64,000 nucleotides of DNA from CAVSUR01 sp963846005 (GCA_963846005.1 CAWJUH010000003.1:992001-1056000), one strand, 5' to 3'. Positions 1 through 8,297 are shown, counted from the stretch's first letter. The notes: a model not told the origin generated them from the sequence alone. A program made the numbers and translations.

Positions 1-58
1 CCAGCGCCGCGGTCAGCAAGAGGGCCACGCCCACGCGCGGCAGCGGCGAGATGCCCAT
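1..58 (-). CDS. N-terminus of a membrane or secreted protein, cut by the left edge
   Basis: Only 19 codons are present. They read from an ATG at 58 into a basic-then-hydrophobic stretch (MGISPLPRVGVALLLTAAL), which looks like a signal peptide or first transmembrane helix. A GGAACGG element sits a few bases upstream and supports this ATG; a GTG at 91 is in frame but has no ribosome site. It lies downstream of korB on the same strand with a gap of about 116 bases, so it could be cotranscribed. The family cannot be told from so little sequence. Confidence 0.45.
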   Translation of the reverse strand, partial: MGISPLPRVGVALLLTAAL

Positions 59-174
59 GGTGTCCGTTCCGGAGAGCGTCGTGCCGCGCACGCGGCGGAT
101 CAGGGGTGACCTGCGGCGCTGGCCGCCGCGGCAGAACCTTAACCCTGCCGGGTGGGCTTATGCGGGAGCCTGGC

Positions 175-1299
175 CTAGGAGACGTGCCAGGTGTCGTTGC
201 CGGCCAGCAGCGCGGCCAGGTCGCCGTCGCCCTGGTCCTGGCGGGCCTTCTCGATCTGGGCCGACATCAGCTCGTCGTAGCTGTCCCGCGGCGCCTGCCG
301 GAACAGGCCGATGGGCGTGTGCGCGAGGTCCGAGCTGTCCAGCCGGGACAGCGCGAACGCGTACGACGGGTCGGCGGCGTGCGCGTCGTGGGTCAGCAGC
401 GACTCCGGGTCCGCCCCGGCCACGTCCGCGGCCTCCAGCGAGCCGTAGCGGCCGAACCGCAGGCCGCGCTGGCCGTCGGCGCCGAACCTGATCGGCTCGC
501 CGTGCGCCAGCCGGATCACGTGCTCGTCCCGCTCGCCCGGCGCGGTGACCGGGGTGAAGGCGTCGTCGTTGAAGATCGGGCAGTTCTGGAAGATCTCCAC
601 GAACGCGGTGCCCCGGTGGTCGGCGGCGGCGCGCAGGACGCCGGTCAGGTGCTTGCGGTCGGAGTCGATGGTGCGGGCCACGAAGCTCGCCTCCGCGCCG
701 AGCGCGAGCGAGATCGGGTTGAACGGGGTGTCCAGCGAGCCGAACGGCGTCGACTTGGTGACCTTGCCCTGCTCCGAGGTCGGTGAGTACTGACCCTTGG
801 TCAGGCCGTAGATCCGGTTGTTGAACAGCAGGATCTTGATGTTCACGTTGCGCCGCAGCGCGTGGATCAGGTGATTGCCGCCGATCGACAGCGCGTCGCC
901 GTCCCCGGTGATCACCCACACCGACAGGTCGGGCCGGGACGCGGCCAGGCCGGTGGCGATCGCCGGTGCGCGGCCGTGGATCGAGTGCATGCCGTAGCTG
1001 TTGACGTAGTACGGCAGCCGGGACGAGCAGCCGATGCCGGAGATGATGACGAGGTTCTCCCGCGGGATCTCCAGCTCGGGCAGGAAGGCCTGGAACGCGG
1101 CGAGGATGGCGTAGTCACCGCAGCCCGGGCACCAGCGCACCTCCTGGTCGGACTTGAAGTCCTTCGCGGTCTGCTTCTCGTCGGCGTGCGGCACCAGCGT
1201 CAGCGAGGCCGGCCGGCGCGGGCCGGACGCCTGCTCGATGTCGGCCGGGCCGCCGCGGCGCGCGGCCCCGGCGTTCTCGGGGCGGGCCTGCTCAGACAT
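175..1299 (-). CDS. korB: 2-oxoacid:ferredoxin oxidoreductase, beta subunit
   Basis: This is the thiamine-diphosphate-binding subunit of 2-oxoglutarate (or related 2-oxoacid) ferredoxin oxidoreductase. The enzyme decarboxylates a 2-oxoacid to the acyl-CoA and passes two electrons to ferredoxin. Visible motifs are WCPGCGDY (Cys57, Cys60), GIGCSSR (Cys91) and FQNC (Cys240), which together fit the four cluster ligands of the family, and the ThDP motif GDGDALSIGGNH (from about residue 132) followed by NNRIYGLTKGQ. The length of 374 aa is normal; the first 50 residues or so are a low-complexity extension. The ATG overlaps the korA stop by 8 bases, so the pair is translationally coupled. Choice of 2-oxoglutarate as the substrate is by family analogy. 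Confidence 0.93.
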   Translation of the reverse strand: MSEQARPENAGAARRGGPADIEQASGPRRPASLTLVPHADEKQTAKDFKSDQEVRWCPGCGDYAILAAFQAFLPELEIPRENLVIISGIGCSSRLPYYVNSYGMHSIHGRAPAIATGLAASRPDLSVWVITGDGDALSIGGNHLIHALRRNVNIKILLFNNRIYGLTKGQYSPTSEQGKVTKSTPFGSLDTPFNPISLALGAEASFVARTIDSDRKHLTGVLRAAADHRGTAFVEIFQNCPIFNDDAFTPVTAPGERDEHVIRLAHGEPIRFGADGQRGLRFGRYGSLEAADVAGADPESLLTHDAHAADPSYAFALSRLDSSDLAHTPIGLFRQAPRDSYDELMSAQIEKARQDQGDGDLAALLAGNDTWHVS

Positions 1300-3151
1300 T
1301 GGCGATCACATCCTGGATGACCCCGGCCAGCTCGGCGGCCTGGAACGGCAGCCCGCGGACCCGGTTGTAAGAGATGACGTCGGCGAGGTAGCGGCCGCGC
1401 AGCAGCAGCGCGAGCTGGCCGAGGTTGATCTCGGGCACCAGCACCTTGTCGTAGCCGGTCAGCACCTCGCCGAGGTTGGCCGGGAACGGGCACAGGTGCC
1501 GCAGGTGGGCCTGGGCCACCGAGCCGCCGGCCACCCGGACCTGCCGCACGGCGGCGCCGATCGAGCCGTACGTCGAGCCCCAGCCGAGGACCAGCACCCG
1601 CGCGTCGCCGTCGGGGTCGTCGACCTCCAGCGGCGGGATGTCGGCGGCGATGCCGTCGATCTTGGCCTGGCGCAGCCGGACCATGCGGTCATGGTTGTCG
1701 CCGTCGTAGGAGATCGTGCCGGCCCCGTCGGCCTTCTCGATGCCGCCGATCCGGTGCTCAAGGCCCGGCGTGCCCGGGATGGCCCACGGCCGGGCCAGCG
1801 TCTTCGGGTCCCGCTCGAACGGCTGGAACTCCTCGGCGCCGTCGTGCTGGCCGCGCACCGCGAACCTGAATTCGTTGCGCAGCCGGGCCAGGCCGCTCAC
1901 GTCCGGCACCCGCCACGGCTCCGAGCCGTTGGCCAGGTACCCGTCGGACAGGATGATCACCGGCGTGCGGTACTTCACCGCGATCCGCACCGCCTCGATC
2001 GCGGTGTCGAAGCAGTCGGCCGGGGTGGCCGGGGCGATGACGGCGACCGGCGACTCGCCGTTGCGGCCGTACAGGGCCATCAGCAGGTCGGCCTGCTCGG
2101 TCTTGGTCGGCATCCCGGTGGACGGGCCGGCCCGCTGGATGTCGCAGATGATCAGCGGCAGCTCGACCGAGCTGGCCAGGCCGATCGTCTCGGCCTTCAG
2201 GCACATGCCGGGACCGGAGGTGGAGGTGACGCCGAGGCTGCCGCCGAACGACGCGCCGAGCGCGGCGCCCACGCCGCCGATCTCGTCCTCGGCCTGGAAG
2301 GTCCGCACGCCGAACCGCTTGAGCCTGGACAGCTCGTGCAAGATGTCGGAGGCCGGGGTGATCGGGTAGGAGCCGAGGAACAGCGGCAGCCCGGACCGCC
2401 GGGACGCCGCGACCAGGCCGTAGGCCAGCGCGGTGTTGCCGGTGATGTTGCGGTAGGTCCCGGACCTGAGCGTGGCCGGCTTGACCTGGTACTGGACCGA
2501 GAATGCCTCGGTGGTCTCGCCGTAGTTCCAGCCGGCCTGGAACGCCGCCTTGTTGGCCTGCAGGATCTGCGGCTTCCTGGCGAACTTGGCCTCCAGGAAC
2601 TGCATGGTGCCCGCGGCCGGCCGGTCGTATAGCCAGGACAGCAGGCCCAGCGCGAACATGTTCTTGGCCCGCTCGGCGTCCTTGCGGGAGATGTCGAAGT
2701 CCTCGAGCGCCTTGACCGTGACCGAGGTGATCGGGATCGCGTGCACCTGGTAGGCCGACAGCGAGCCGTCCTCCAGCGGGTTCTCGGCGTAGCCGACCTT
2801 GGCCAGGTTGCGCTTGGTGAACTCGTCGGTGTTGGCGATGACGTCGGCGCCGCGCGGCAGGTCGGCGATGTTGGCCTTCAGCGCCGCCGGGTTCATCGCC
2901 ACCAGTACGTCCGGGGCGTCACCCGGCGTCAGGATGTCGTGGTCGGCGAAATGCAGCTGGAAGCTGGAGACCCCGGGCAGCGTGCCGGCCGGGGCGCGGA
3001 TCTCGGCCGGGAAGTTGGGCAGCGTCGACAGGTCATTGCCGAACGCGGCAGTTTCCTGGGTGAAGCGGTCGCCCGCGAGCTGCATGCCGTCGCCGGAGTC
3101 GCCGGCGAACCTGATGATGACACGATCGAGTTGCTGGACCTGCTTGGTCAC
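1292..3151 (-). CDS. korA: 2-oxoacid:ferredoxin oxidoreductase, fused gamma-alpha subunit
   Basis: This subunit partners KorB. The N-terminal gamma domain carries the GDSGDGMQLAGDRF motif near residue 17. The alpha (ThDP pyrimidine-binding) domain follows with SYPITPASD, QAEDEIGGVGAALGAS, TSTSGPGMCLK and QRAGPSTGMPTKTEQ. This is the usual actinobacterial two-subunit layout of about 620 aa. I place the start at the GTG at 3151, because a GGAGGGGG element lies 11 bases upstream and homology begins at once with VTKQVQQLDRVIIRFAG; the frame is open upstream to 3382 but that part is arginine- and proline-rich and looks non-coding. Such enzymes give a ferredoxin-linked route around 2-oxoglutarate dehydrogenase. 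Confidence 0.93.
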   Translation of the reverse strand: MTKQVQQLDRVIIRFAGDSGDGMQLAGDRFTQETAAFGNDLSTLPNFPAEIRAPAGTLPGVSSFQLHFADHDILTPGDAPDVLVAMNPAALKANIADLPRGADVIANTDEFTKRNLAKVGYAENPLEDGSLSAYQVHAIPITSVTVKALEDFDISRKDAERAKNMFALGLLSWLYDRPAAGTMQFLEAKFARKPQILQANKAAFQAGWNYGETTEAFSVQYQVKPATLRSGTYRNITGNTALAYGLVAASRRSGLPLFLGSYPITPASDILHELSRLKRFGVRTFQAEDEIGGVGAALGASFGGSLGVTSTSGPGMCLKAETIGLASSVELPLIICDIQRAGPSTGMPTKTEQADLLMALYGRNGESPVAVIAPATPADCFDTAIEAVRIAVKYRTPVIILSDGYLANGSEPWRVPDVSGLARLRNEFRFAVRGQHDGAEEFQPFERDPKTLARPWAIPGTPGLEHRIGGIEKADGAGTISYDGDNHDRMVRLRQAKIDGIAADIPPLEVDDPDGDARVLVLGWGSTYGSIGAAVRQVRVAGGSVAQAHLRHLCPFPANLGEVLTGYDKVLVPEINLGQLALLLRGRYLADVISYNRVRGLPFQAAELAGVIQDVIANV

Positions 3152-3544
3152 AGTTTCCTGGACCCCCTCCACGCGCCGGAGCCGGTGCGGGTCACGGTGA
3201 CGGCGTGGCGTTGGCGACCGCCCTCTCACGGGGCGCTGAAGATGAGACCTCAATATCTTACCTACGGCGGCCGGCTGGGCGGGGACCGAAACGGCTGGCG
3301 GCCAAGGACCCTGGCCGGCCAGGCCGGAGTGCAGCGGGCACGTGCTTCCCGGCGGCCGGACGGCGGGCGGCCCGGATAACAACCCCAGGTCAGTTACTTA
3401 GAGTGTCAACCTGATCGCTCTCTGGCGCGTCATACTCGCGTAGTCCTGATCCGCAGCCCGGCAGGGGCCGGTGGCGCTCAGCGTGAGCGCACGGACGCCG
3501 GACGGGCCCGAGCATGGCGCTCGGCCACGAGGAGGCCGCAGTTC
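3152..3544. other. Intergenic region between divergent korA and the gene at 3545
   Basis: This 393-base gap must hold the korBA promoter and the promoter of the rightward gene. On the minus strand there is a TTGACA at 3409-3404 but no convincing -10 at 16-18 bases; a TAAGAT on the minus strand near 3258 has no matching -35. I see no RNA gene and no ORF with a good start. Confidence 0.4.
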
Positions 3545-4240
3545 ATGACCGATCGCAGGCAGGACCGAGGCGCGGGGGGCGCTGCTGACATGCCCAAGCC
3601 AACCTGCATCAGGCCCCGGCAGCTGGCCAGGACCCAGCCGTCCGCCGACCGGGTGCCGGGTACGCCCGGGGCGCCGGGCAGCCCGTCCGGCGGCCAGCCC
3701 GGCGCCCCGGCGGCTGCGCCGCGCAGCCCGGCGGCCGCGCCTGCGAGCACTCCGCCGGGCGGCCAGCGCGGCCCGGCGGGCAGTGCGCAGGCCAGCCGCC
3801 GCGGCAACGTGCGGGACGCGCTCGGCGCCGCGCTCAGCGGCATCGCCCTGGACGTCCGGGACCGGCAGTTCCTCAGCCGGCTGGCGCACTGGGACAAGCG
3901 CAACGCCGCGGCGGTGGCCGGACTGCTGGAACGGGCCCGGACGGCCGGGCGGGACGAGGCCGTGCTCAGCCCCCGGCAGATCGACCTGGTCCTCGGAGCG
4001 CTGGCCGATGCCGCTGCCTACCGCGACTCCGGTGCCGCCGTGCTCGGCTGCTGGGACTGCGAGAACATCCCCGGCGGCCGGTGCGCCGACCACGCCAGGG
4101 ACGCCGAGCGGGCCCGGGCTTACGCCGATGCCGCCGTGGCGCTGACCGGCAGCCGGGCTGCGGCCGGCCGGGCAGCCGCGGGCCTGCCCGAGCCGACCGA
4201 CATCGCCGGATACCGCAGCCGCAAGCCCGTCGCCTCCTGA
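3545..4240 (+). CDS. Conserved-looking unknown protein with a CxxC-x7-CxxH motif
   Basis: The protein has 231 aa and I do not recognise a named family. The first 85 residues are a Pro/Ala/Gly-rich, probably disordered, segment. Residues 86-200 look folded and helical (RDRQFLSRLAHWDKRNAAAV, LSPRQIDLVLGALADAAAYR). Within that part CWDCENIPGGRCADH places Cys169, Cys172, Cys180 and His183 in a CxxC-x7-CxxH spacing that could bind a metal. A GAGGAGG ribosome site 9 bases before the ATG supports the start. It stands alone, divergent from korBA. Coding is supported by the ribosome site and the high third-position GC; function is unknown. Confidence 0.7.
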   Translation: MTDRRQDRGAGGAADMPKPTCIRPRQLARTQPSADRVPGTPGAPGSPSGGQPGAPAAAPRSPAAAPASTPPGGQRGPAGSAQASRRGNVRDALGAALSGIALDVRDRQFLSRLAHWDKRNAAAVAGLLERARTAGRDEAVLSPRQIDLVLGALADAAAYRDSGAAVLGCWDCENIPGGRCADHARDAERARAYADAAVALTGSRAAAGRAAAGLPEPTDIAGYRSRKPVAS

Positions 4241-4298
4241 GCAGCGCCGCGCCCGGCCGGGCTGGCGGAAGGCCAGGTCCGGCCGGGGCGGCGCGCCG

Positions 4299-5495
4299 TC
4301 AGCGCTGCGCCACGGTCGCGAGATAGGTGTTCGGGGTGCTGGAGCCGGCCGGGATGAACAGTCCCATGACGTGATTCCTGAACACGGTGTTGCCGGTCAC
4401 CACGCTGCAGCCGCCCGGGCACAGCGGGCTCTTGCCGACGCTGGCCGGGTACCAGGTGGCCCGGCCGAACCAGCCGCGGCGGGTGACCGGGATGAAGGCC
4501 ATCGAGGCCGGCTGGGCCGTGCTCCCGGCCACCACGTGGAAGCCGCCCGGCACCGCCGTGATCCCCTCGAAATGCGTGACCGCCGCCGGGTGATTGCCGT
4601 AGTTGTAGAACCTCGGCCTGCCGAGCCGCCCGGTCCGCTCGTTGTAATTGACCAGGAAGGCGCGGTGATTGCCCCGGGCGGACGAGCCGTGGGCGGCGGA
4701 GCCTCCCGCCAGGGTGTAGCGCGGGCTGCGGTCCCCGCCGTCCTGCCAGATGCCGTACAGCGTGGTCTTGCTCGCCATGCTGCCGCCGAGGCCGAGCAGG
4801 GTCCACCGGCGCTTGGCGATGTTGTAGATGAAGGCGTTGCCCGAGGCCAGGCCGCCGCGCACGGTCGGGTTGAGGTCATAGTTGCCCACGACCAGGTTGC
4901 CCATCGTGCTGTGCGCGATGGTGTCCATCACCCAGCACTTCCTGCGGTCGCGCGGGCAGGCCCGGGCGTGCCCGGTAGTACGGGCGCCGTGCGCGGGCAC
5001 ATCGATGGAGCGCCACGATCCGCCCGTCCCGCTCATCGGCCCGAGGTAGAGCATGCCCTGGTTGAACACTCCGGACGGCGCTGCGGATGACTGGTAGCTG
5101 CCGACCGCGCGGACCTCGCCCGCCGGGATCGACCCCGGGTTGAAGTAGTGCGTGTCGGGGCCGTAGAACGTCGCCGTCGTCACGCCGGGCAGCCGGGGCG
5201 TCAGGACCGACACCTGCGCGCCGGACGCTGCGGCGGTGAGCCGGCCCCGGTACAGGAAGGCCCCGGTCTGAGTGCCGTTGCCGGTCGCCTGCGAGCCGGT
5301 CAGCACGACGTTCTGCCGCGTTCCCTGACGGACGCCGGTGACGATATCCCCCCGCCTGAGAATGGCGGCGTAAGAAGCGGCCGTTCCCGGGCCGTGACGG
5401 CCGGCCGGGCCGGCCAGGGCCGGCGTGGCCGCCATTACCGATAGTGCCGCGGCCGCCGCGCCGGCCAGCGCCGCCATCCTTTTCGCATTCATCAT
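4299..5495 (-). CDS. Secreted protein of unknown function
   Basis: The 398-aa protein opens with a clear signal peptide: MMNAKRM, a hydrophobic run and an ALA cleavage site near residue 28. The mature part is rich in Gly, Ser, Thr and aromatic residues with alternating hydrophobic strands and repeated short Gly-Asn-Tyr/Phe segments (NLVVGNYDLNPTV, FLVNYNERTG, FYNYGNHPA), as in a beta-rich extracellular domain. Cysteines are paired in sequence (ACPRDRRKC at about 180-190 and CPGGC near the end), which fits disulfide bonds outside the cell. No catalytic motif is recognisable. It is a single gene, convergent with the gene at 3545; GGGGG lies just before the ATG. Confidence 0.75.
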   Translation of the reverse strand: MMNAKRMAALAGAAAAALSVMAATPALAGPAGRHGPGTAASYAAILRRGDIVTGVRQGTRQNVVLTGSQATGNGTQTGAFLYRGRLTAAASGAQVSVLTPRLPGVTTATFYGPDTHYFNPGSIPAGEVRAVGSYQSSAAPSGVFNQGMLYLGPMSGTGGSWRSIDVPAHGARTTGHARACPRDRRKCWVMDTIAHSTMGNLVVGNYDLNPTVRGGLASGNAFIYNIAKRRWTLLGLGGSMASKTTLYGIWQDGGDRSPRYTLAGGSAAHGSSARGNHRAFLVNYNERTGRLGRPRFYNYGNHPAAVTHFEGITAVPGGFHVVAGSTAQPASMAFIPVTRRGWFGRATWYPASVGKSPLCPGGCSVVTGNTVFRNHVMGLFIPAGSSTPNTYLATVAQR

Positions 5496-5771
5496 GTTGC
5501 CCCCGTAGTGTTACCGCCGGCCTGCGAATTGCCTGCACACCAGGCCGTCGCTGGTCCCGCTTAATGTGAAATGAGCGGAGTAAGCACGGGCCTCGGCGTG
5601 CCGCGAATTCTAAGACAGCATTGCTGTTCTCCGGGCAATTTGAGGAGTGCCGGTGTGGCGGAGCGGACACGCCCGGATTAAGCGCGCGCGGCCATGAAAT
5701 TGTCAGGAAGGATAGGAGACAGGAAAGGGGGCCCGCAGTTCATGGCAGGCTGGCGCCAGGCGAGGTGATGC

Positions 5772-6278
5772 ATGCAGCTGCGCGATGTTCAGCCCGGCGA
5801 CGTGGACGCGTACACGCGGATGCGCTGCGATCCGGTGATGACGGCCGAACTCGGCGGCCCGCTGCCCCGGGAGGGCATCGAGGAGAAGGTCCGCCGCGAC
5901 GCGGCGGCGGCCGCCGCGGACGCATCCTGGATCAAGATGATCATTCCCGGCGACGATCCCGCCGAGGTGGCCGGGTCGGTGACGCTGTGGCGCCATGACG
6001 GCGACGCCGGGACGATCTCCGAGATCGGCTGGATGGTCCTGCCCGAGTACCAGCGGCGCGGCCTGGGCCGGCAAGCCGTCCGGGCGCTGCTGGAAGCGGC
6101 CAGGGACGACGGCCGGTGGGGCCTGGTCCACGCCTTCCCGTCGGTCACCAACGCCGCGTCGAACGGCATCTGCCGGTCGGCCGGCTTCCGGCTTGCCGGG
6201 CAGCAGGACGTGACCTTCGCCGGCCGGGTCCTCCGCAGCAATCACTGGATCATCGACCCGCAAGCCGACCTCAGCTAG
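5772..6278 (+). CDS. GNAT-family N-acetyltransferase
   Basis: A 168-aa acetyltransferase of the ribosomal-protein/aminoglycoside type. The N-terminus MQLRDVQPGDVDAYTRMRCDP is typical of RimJ/RimL-like proteins. The acetyl-CoA-binding motif A is EIGWMVLPEYQRRGLGRQAV (about residues 84-103), with QRRGLG as the pyrophosphate loop, followed by NAASNGICRSAGF as motif B. The substrate is unknown. A GAGGTGA element precedes the ATG. It is monocistronic. Confidence 0.88.
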   Translation: MQLRDVQPGDVDAYTRMRCDPVMTAELGGPLPREGIEEKVRRDAAAAAADASWIKMIIPGDDPAEVAGSVTLWRHDGDAGTISEIGWMVLPEYQRRGLGRQAVRALLEAARDDGRWGLVHAFPSVTNAASNGICRSAGFRLAGQQDVTFAGRVLRSNHWIIDPQADLS

Positions 6279-6414
6279 CCGGAGCTAGCCGGCCGCCCGG
6301 CCCTGACGCCCGGCAGGCGCTTGCGCCTCGCCCCCGGGCTGACGGCCTCCCGGCAGCTGCCGGGCACTCGCGATTTCAGGCCGGGCCAGCAGGCTGGTCT
6401 TGTCACGGACCTTG

Positions 6415-6444
6415 GCACATGCTAAATTTCCTTTGCACATGCAA
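6415..6444 (+). promoter_or_regulatory. Paired operator-like sites before the wHTH operon
   Basis: GCACATGC occurs at 6415-6422 and again at 6435-6442, exactly 20 bases apart, which is about two helical turns. The second copy is embedded in the 12-base palindrome TTGCA-CA-TGCAA (6433-6444). A -10-like TAAATT (6423-6428) lies between the copies, and the regulator's GTG starts 11 bases after the second site. The arrangement suggests autorepression by the product of the gene at 6456; this is inference. Confidence 0.5.
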
Positions 6445-6455
6445 GAAGGGAAGTC

Positions 6456-6797
6456 GTGAACGTTGCTGACCTGACCGGAGACGAGCTGCTGCGCGTGCTG
6501 GCCACTCTCGCCAATCCGCACCGGATGCGGGTGGTGGCGGCCCTGGCCCAGCAGCGCGCCTACGTCAGTCAGCTCGCCCGCGAGCTCGGCATCAGCCGGG
6601 CACTGCTGCAGGTCCACCTGCGCAAACTGCAAGCCGCCGGGCTGGTATCGGCGGTCGTCGAGGTCTCAGAAGACGGGAAGGCCATGAAGTTCTACGCGGT
6701 GACGCCGTTCACCATCCAGCTGACACCCAAGGAGATCATGGCCGCGGCCGCCACCCTGACCGCCGGCCGCGATACCGGCGCTGAGGCGCAGACATGA
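6456..6797 (+). CDS. Winged helix-turn-helix (ArsR-like) regulator
   Basis: A 113-aa DNA-binding protein. Residues 11-30 (LLRVLATLANPHRMRVVAAL) and 36-64 (YVSQLARELGISRALLQVHLRKLQAAGLV) form the ArsR-type winged helix; the wing continues to about residue 82 (KAMKFYAVTPF). No cysteine metal-sensing motif is present, so the signal is not an ArsR-type metal site. The GTG start follows AGAAGGGAAG. Its last four bases (ATGA) are the start of the next gene, so it is coupled to a membrane protein, and it probably controls its own operon through the repeats at 6415-6444. Confidence 0.85.
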   Translation: MNVADLTGDELLRVLATLANPHRMRVVAALAQQRAYVSQLARELGISRALLQVHLRKLQAAGLVSAVVEVSEDGKAMKFYAVTPFTIQLTPKEIMAAAATLTAGRDTGAEAQT

Positions 6798-7066
6798 GCG
6801 GCCCGGTCGCCGTCGCGTTCATCGTCGTCGTGCTCGTGGCAGGCGGCCTGCTCGCGTACGCGCTCTATCAATGGGGCCAGCGGATCGCCATCAGCAAGAG
6901 GACGACGGCAGAGGTGACGGCCAGCGGCGAGTACCGGCGCCTGTCGGAGATGGCGGTTACCGCCCAGGAGCACACCGACCTGAAACTGGCCGAGATCAAC
7001 ATGCAGCTCGCGCAGATCCGCGACCAGCTCGATCAGGTGCAGAAGGTCCTCAGGGACGTCGAATAG
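6794..7066 (+). CDS. Single-pass membrane protein with coiled coil
   Basis: This 90-aa protein has one N-terminal transmembrane helix (residues 5-27) and then a charged helix. Residues 45-88 carry heptad-like hydrophobic spacing (LKLAEINMQLAQIRDQLDQV), so a cytoplasmic coiled coil is likely. It overlaps the regulator by ATGA and is followed 4 bases after its stop by the repeat protein. The role is unknown; it could anchor or sense for the regulator. Confidence 0.8.
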   Translation: MSGPVAVAFIVVVLVAGGLLAYALYQWGQRIAISKRTTAEVTASGEYRRLSEMAVTAQEHTDLKLAEINMQLAQIRDQLDQVQKVLRDVE

Positions 7067-7070
7067 CACC

Positions 7071-7625
7071 ATGAAGACCCGCCACCTCGCACAGAAAGCC
7101 GCCACCGTCATGTATTCCGACTCCGACGAAGACCGCCTGTCCGCCGCCGAGCAGCTTGCCGAGCGCAGCCCTCGCGCCGCCGTTGCCGCCCTGGCCGCTG
7201 TCGCCTGCGACGAAACAGTCGGCGACGAGGTACGGCTGTCGGCCGCTGAGCAGCTTGCCGAAATCGACCCGGCCGCCGCCGTGCCCGCCTGCACAGCCAT
7301 CGCCCGTGACGGCTCGGCCGGCGACGAGGTGCGGCTGTCGGCTGCCGAGCTGCTCGCCGAGCACAACCCTCGCGAGGCGGCCCCCGCTTGCCTGGCTATC
7401 GCCAGCGACGGCTCGGCCGGCGACGAGGTGCGGCTGTCGGCTGCCGAGCTGCTCGCCGAGCACAACCCTCGCGAGGCGGCCCCCGCTTGCCTGGCCATCG
7501 CCAGCGACGGCTCGGCCGGCGACGAGGTGCGGCTGTCGGCTGCCGAGCTGCTCGCCGAGCACGGCTTCCGCGAGCCGGGCCCCCGCCCGGCGGGCTTCGC
7601 CAGCGCCCGGTTCAGCGGTAGTTGA
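7071..7625 (+). CDS. HEAT-like repeat protein with near-identical tandem repeats
   Basis: The 184-aa protein is made of about five 33-residue helical repeats with the core DEVRLSAAELLAEHNP and then AAPACLAIA, a HEAT/armadillo-like pattern. Repeats 3 and 4 are identical in protein and differ by one base in 99. Repeat 5 begins identically and then degenerates at its second helix (GFREPGPRPAGF). It is the third gene of the operon that begins at 6456. The 3' end overlaps the convergent yajQ gene by 14 bases. Such repeats normally serve in protein binding; the partner is unknown. Confidence 0.72.
   Translation: MKTRHLAQKAATVMYSDSDEDRLSAAEQLAERSPRAAVAALAAVACDETVGDEVRLSAAEQLAEIDPAAAVPACTAIARDGSAGDEVRLSAAELLAEHNPREAAPACLAIASDGSAGDEVRLSAAELLAEHNPREAAPACLAIASDGSAGDEVRLSAAELLAEHGFREPGPRPAGFASARFSGS
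7308..7562 (+). repeat. Tandem 99-bp coding repeat
   Basis: The unit starts with GACGGCTCGGCCGGCGACGA at 7308, 7407 and 7506. The first two full units differ at one position (GGCTATC against GGCCATC). The third is identical for its first 57 bases, up to 7562, and then diverges while keeping the spacing. Such near-identity points to recent unequal crossing-over or slippage, so copy number may vary between strains. Confidence 0.9.
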
Positions 7626-8106
7626 CGAACTGCAGGGCGAAGTCGAAATCGCGGCCCTTGAGCATGCTGATGACCTGCTGCAGGTCGTCCTTCTTCTTGG
7701 CGGACACGCGCAGCTCGTCGCCCTGGACCTGAGCCCGGACGCCCTTGGGGCCCTCGTCGCGGATCAGCTTGGAGATCTTCCTGGCGTCGTCGGCGGTGAT
7801 GCCTTCCTTCAGGCCGACGCCGAGCCGGTACTCCTTGCCGGACAGCCTCGGCTCGCTGGCGTCGAGGACCTTCAGCGAGACCGAGCGCTTGACCAGCTTC
7901 TCCTTGAACACGTCCAGGACCGCGTTCGCGCGCTCCTCGCTGTTCGCCCTGATCTCAACGGCGTGGTCGCCCGACCAGCTGATCGCGGCGCCGACCCCGC
8001 GGAAGTCGAACCGGGTGCCGATCTCCTTGGCCGCCTGGTTGAGTGCGTTGTCGACTTCCTGGCGGTTGATCTTGGAGACGATGTCGAAAGAGGATTCGGA
8101 TGCCAC
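7612..8106 (-). CDS. YajQ-family nucleotide-binding protein
   Basis: A member of the YajQ/UPF0234 family, small cytoplasmic proteins with two ferredoxin-like folds, some of which bind cyclic di-GMP. The family opening SSFDIVSKINRQEVDNALNQ and the C-terminal half GKEYRLGVGLKEGITADDAR, LRVSAKKKDDLQQVISMLK are clear. I use the GTG at 8106, which gives 164 aa, the usual family length; the ATG at 8139 would add an unusual 11-residue extension. The gene is next to tRNA-Tyr and convergent with the repeat protein. Confidence 0.9.
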   Translation of the reverse strand: MASESSFDIVSKINRQEVDNALNQAAKEIGTRFDFRGVGAAISWSGDHAVEIRANSEERANAVLDVFKEKLVKRSVSLKVLDASEPRLSGKEYRLGVGLKEGITADDARKISKLIRDEGPKGVRAQVQGDELRVSAKKKDDLQQVISMLKGRDFDFALQFVNYR

Positions 8107-8212
8107 AGCCTCAGCGTAGACCGCCCGGCCTGCCGGCATCCGCAGGATCCAGGCTGACCGCGCGCAGATGTTCGGCTATTCTTTTCGCGTTCGTCCCGCG
8201 CGGACGGCGCAC

Positions 8213-8297
8213 GGCAGGTTGCCCGAGTGGCCAAAGGGAGCGGTCTGTAAAACCGTCGGCTAAGCCTACGTTGGTTCGAACCCAACACCTGCCACCA
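8213..8297 (+). tRNA. tRNA-Tyr (GTA)
   Basis: The acceptor stem GGCAGGT (8213-8219) pairs with ACCTGCC (8287-8293), followed by A and an encoded CCA. The D stem is CCC/GGG. The anticodon stem GCGGT/ACCGT encloses the loop CTGTAAA with anticodon GTA. The variable arm is long, as expected of bacterial tRNA-Tyr, and the T arm GTTGG-TTCGAAC-CCAAC is perfect. Confidence 0.96.

Noticed and set aside
3376..3409. Minus-strand TTGACA as korBA promoter
   Set aside because: The nearest acceptable -10 (TGTTAT) is 22 bases away, too far for a normal promoter, and the start codon would be over 220 bases downstream.
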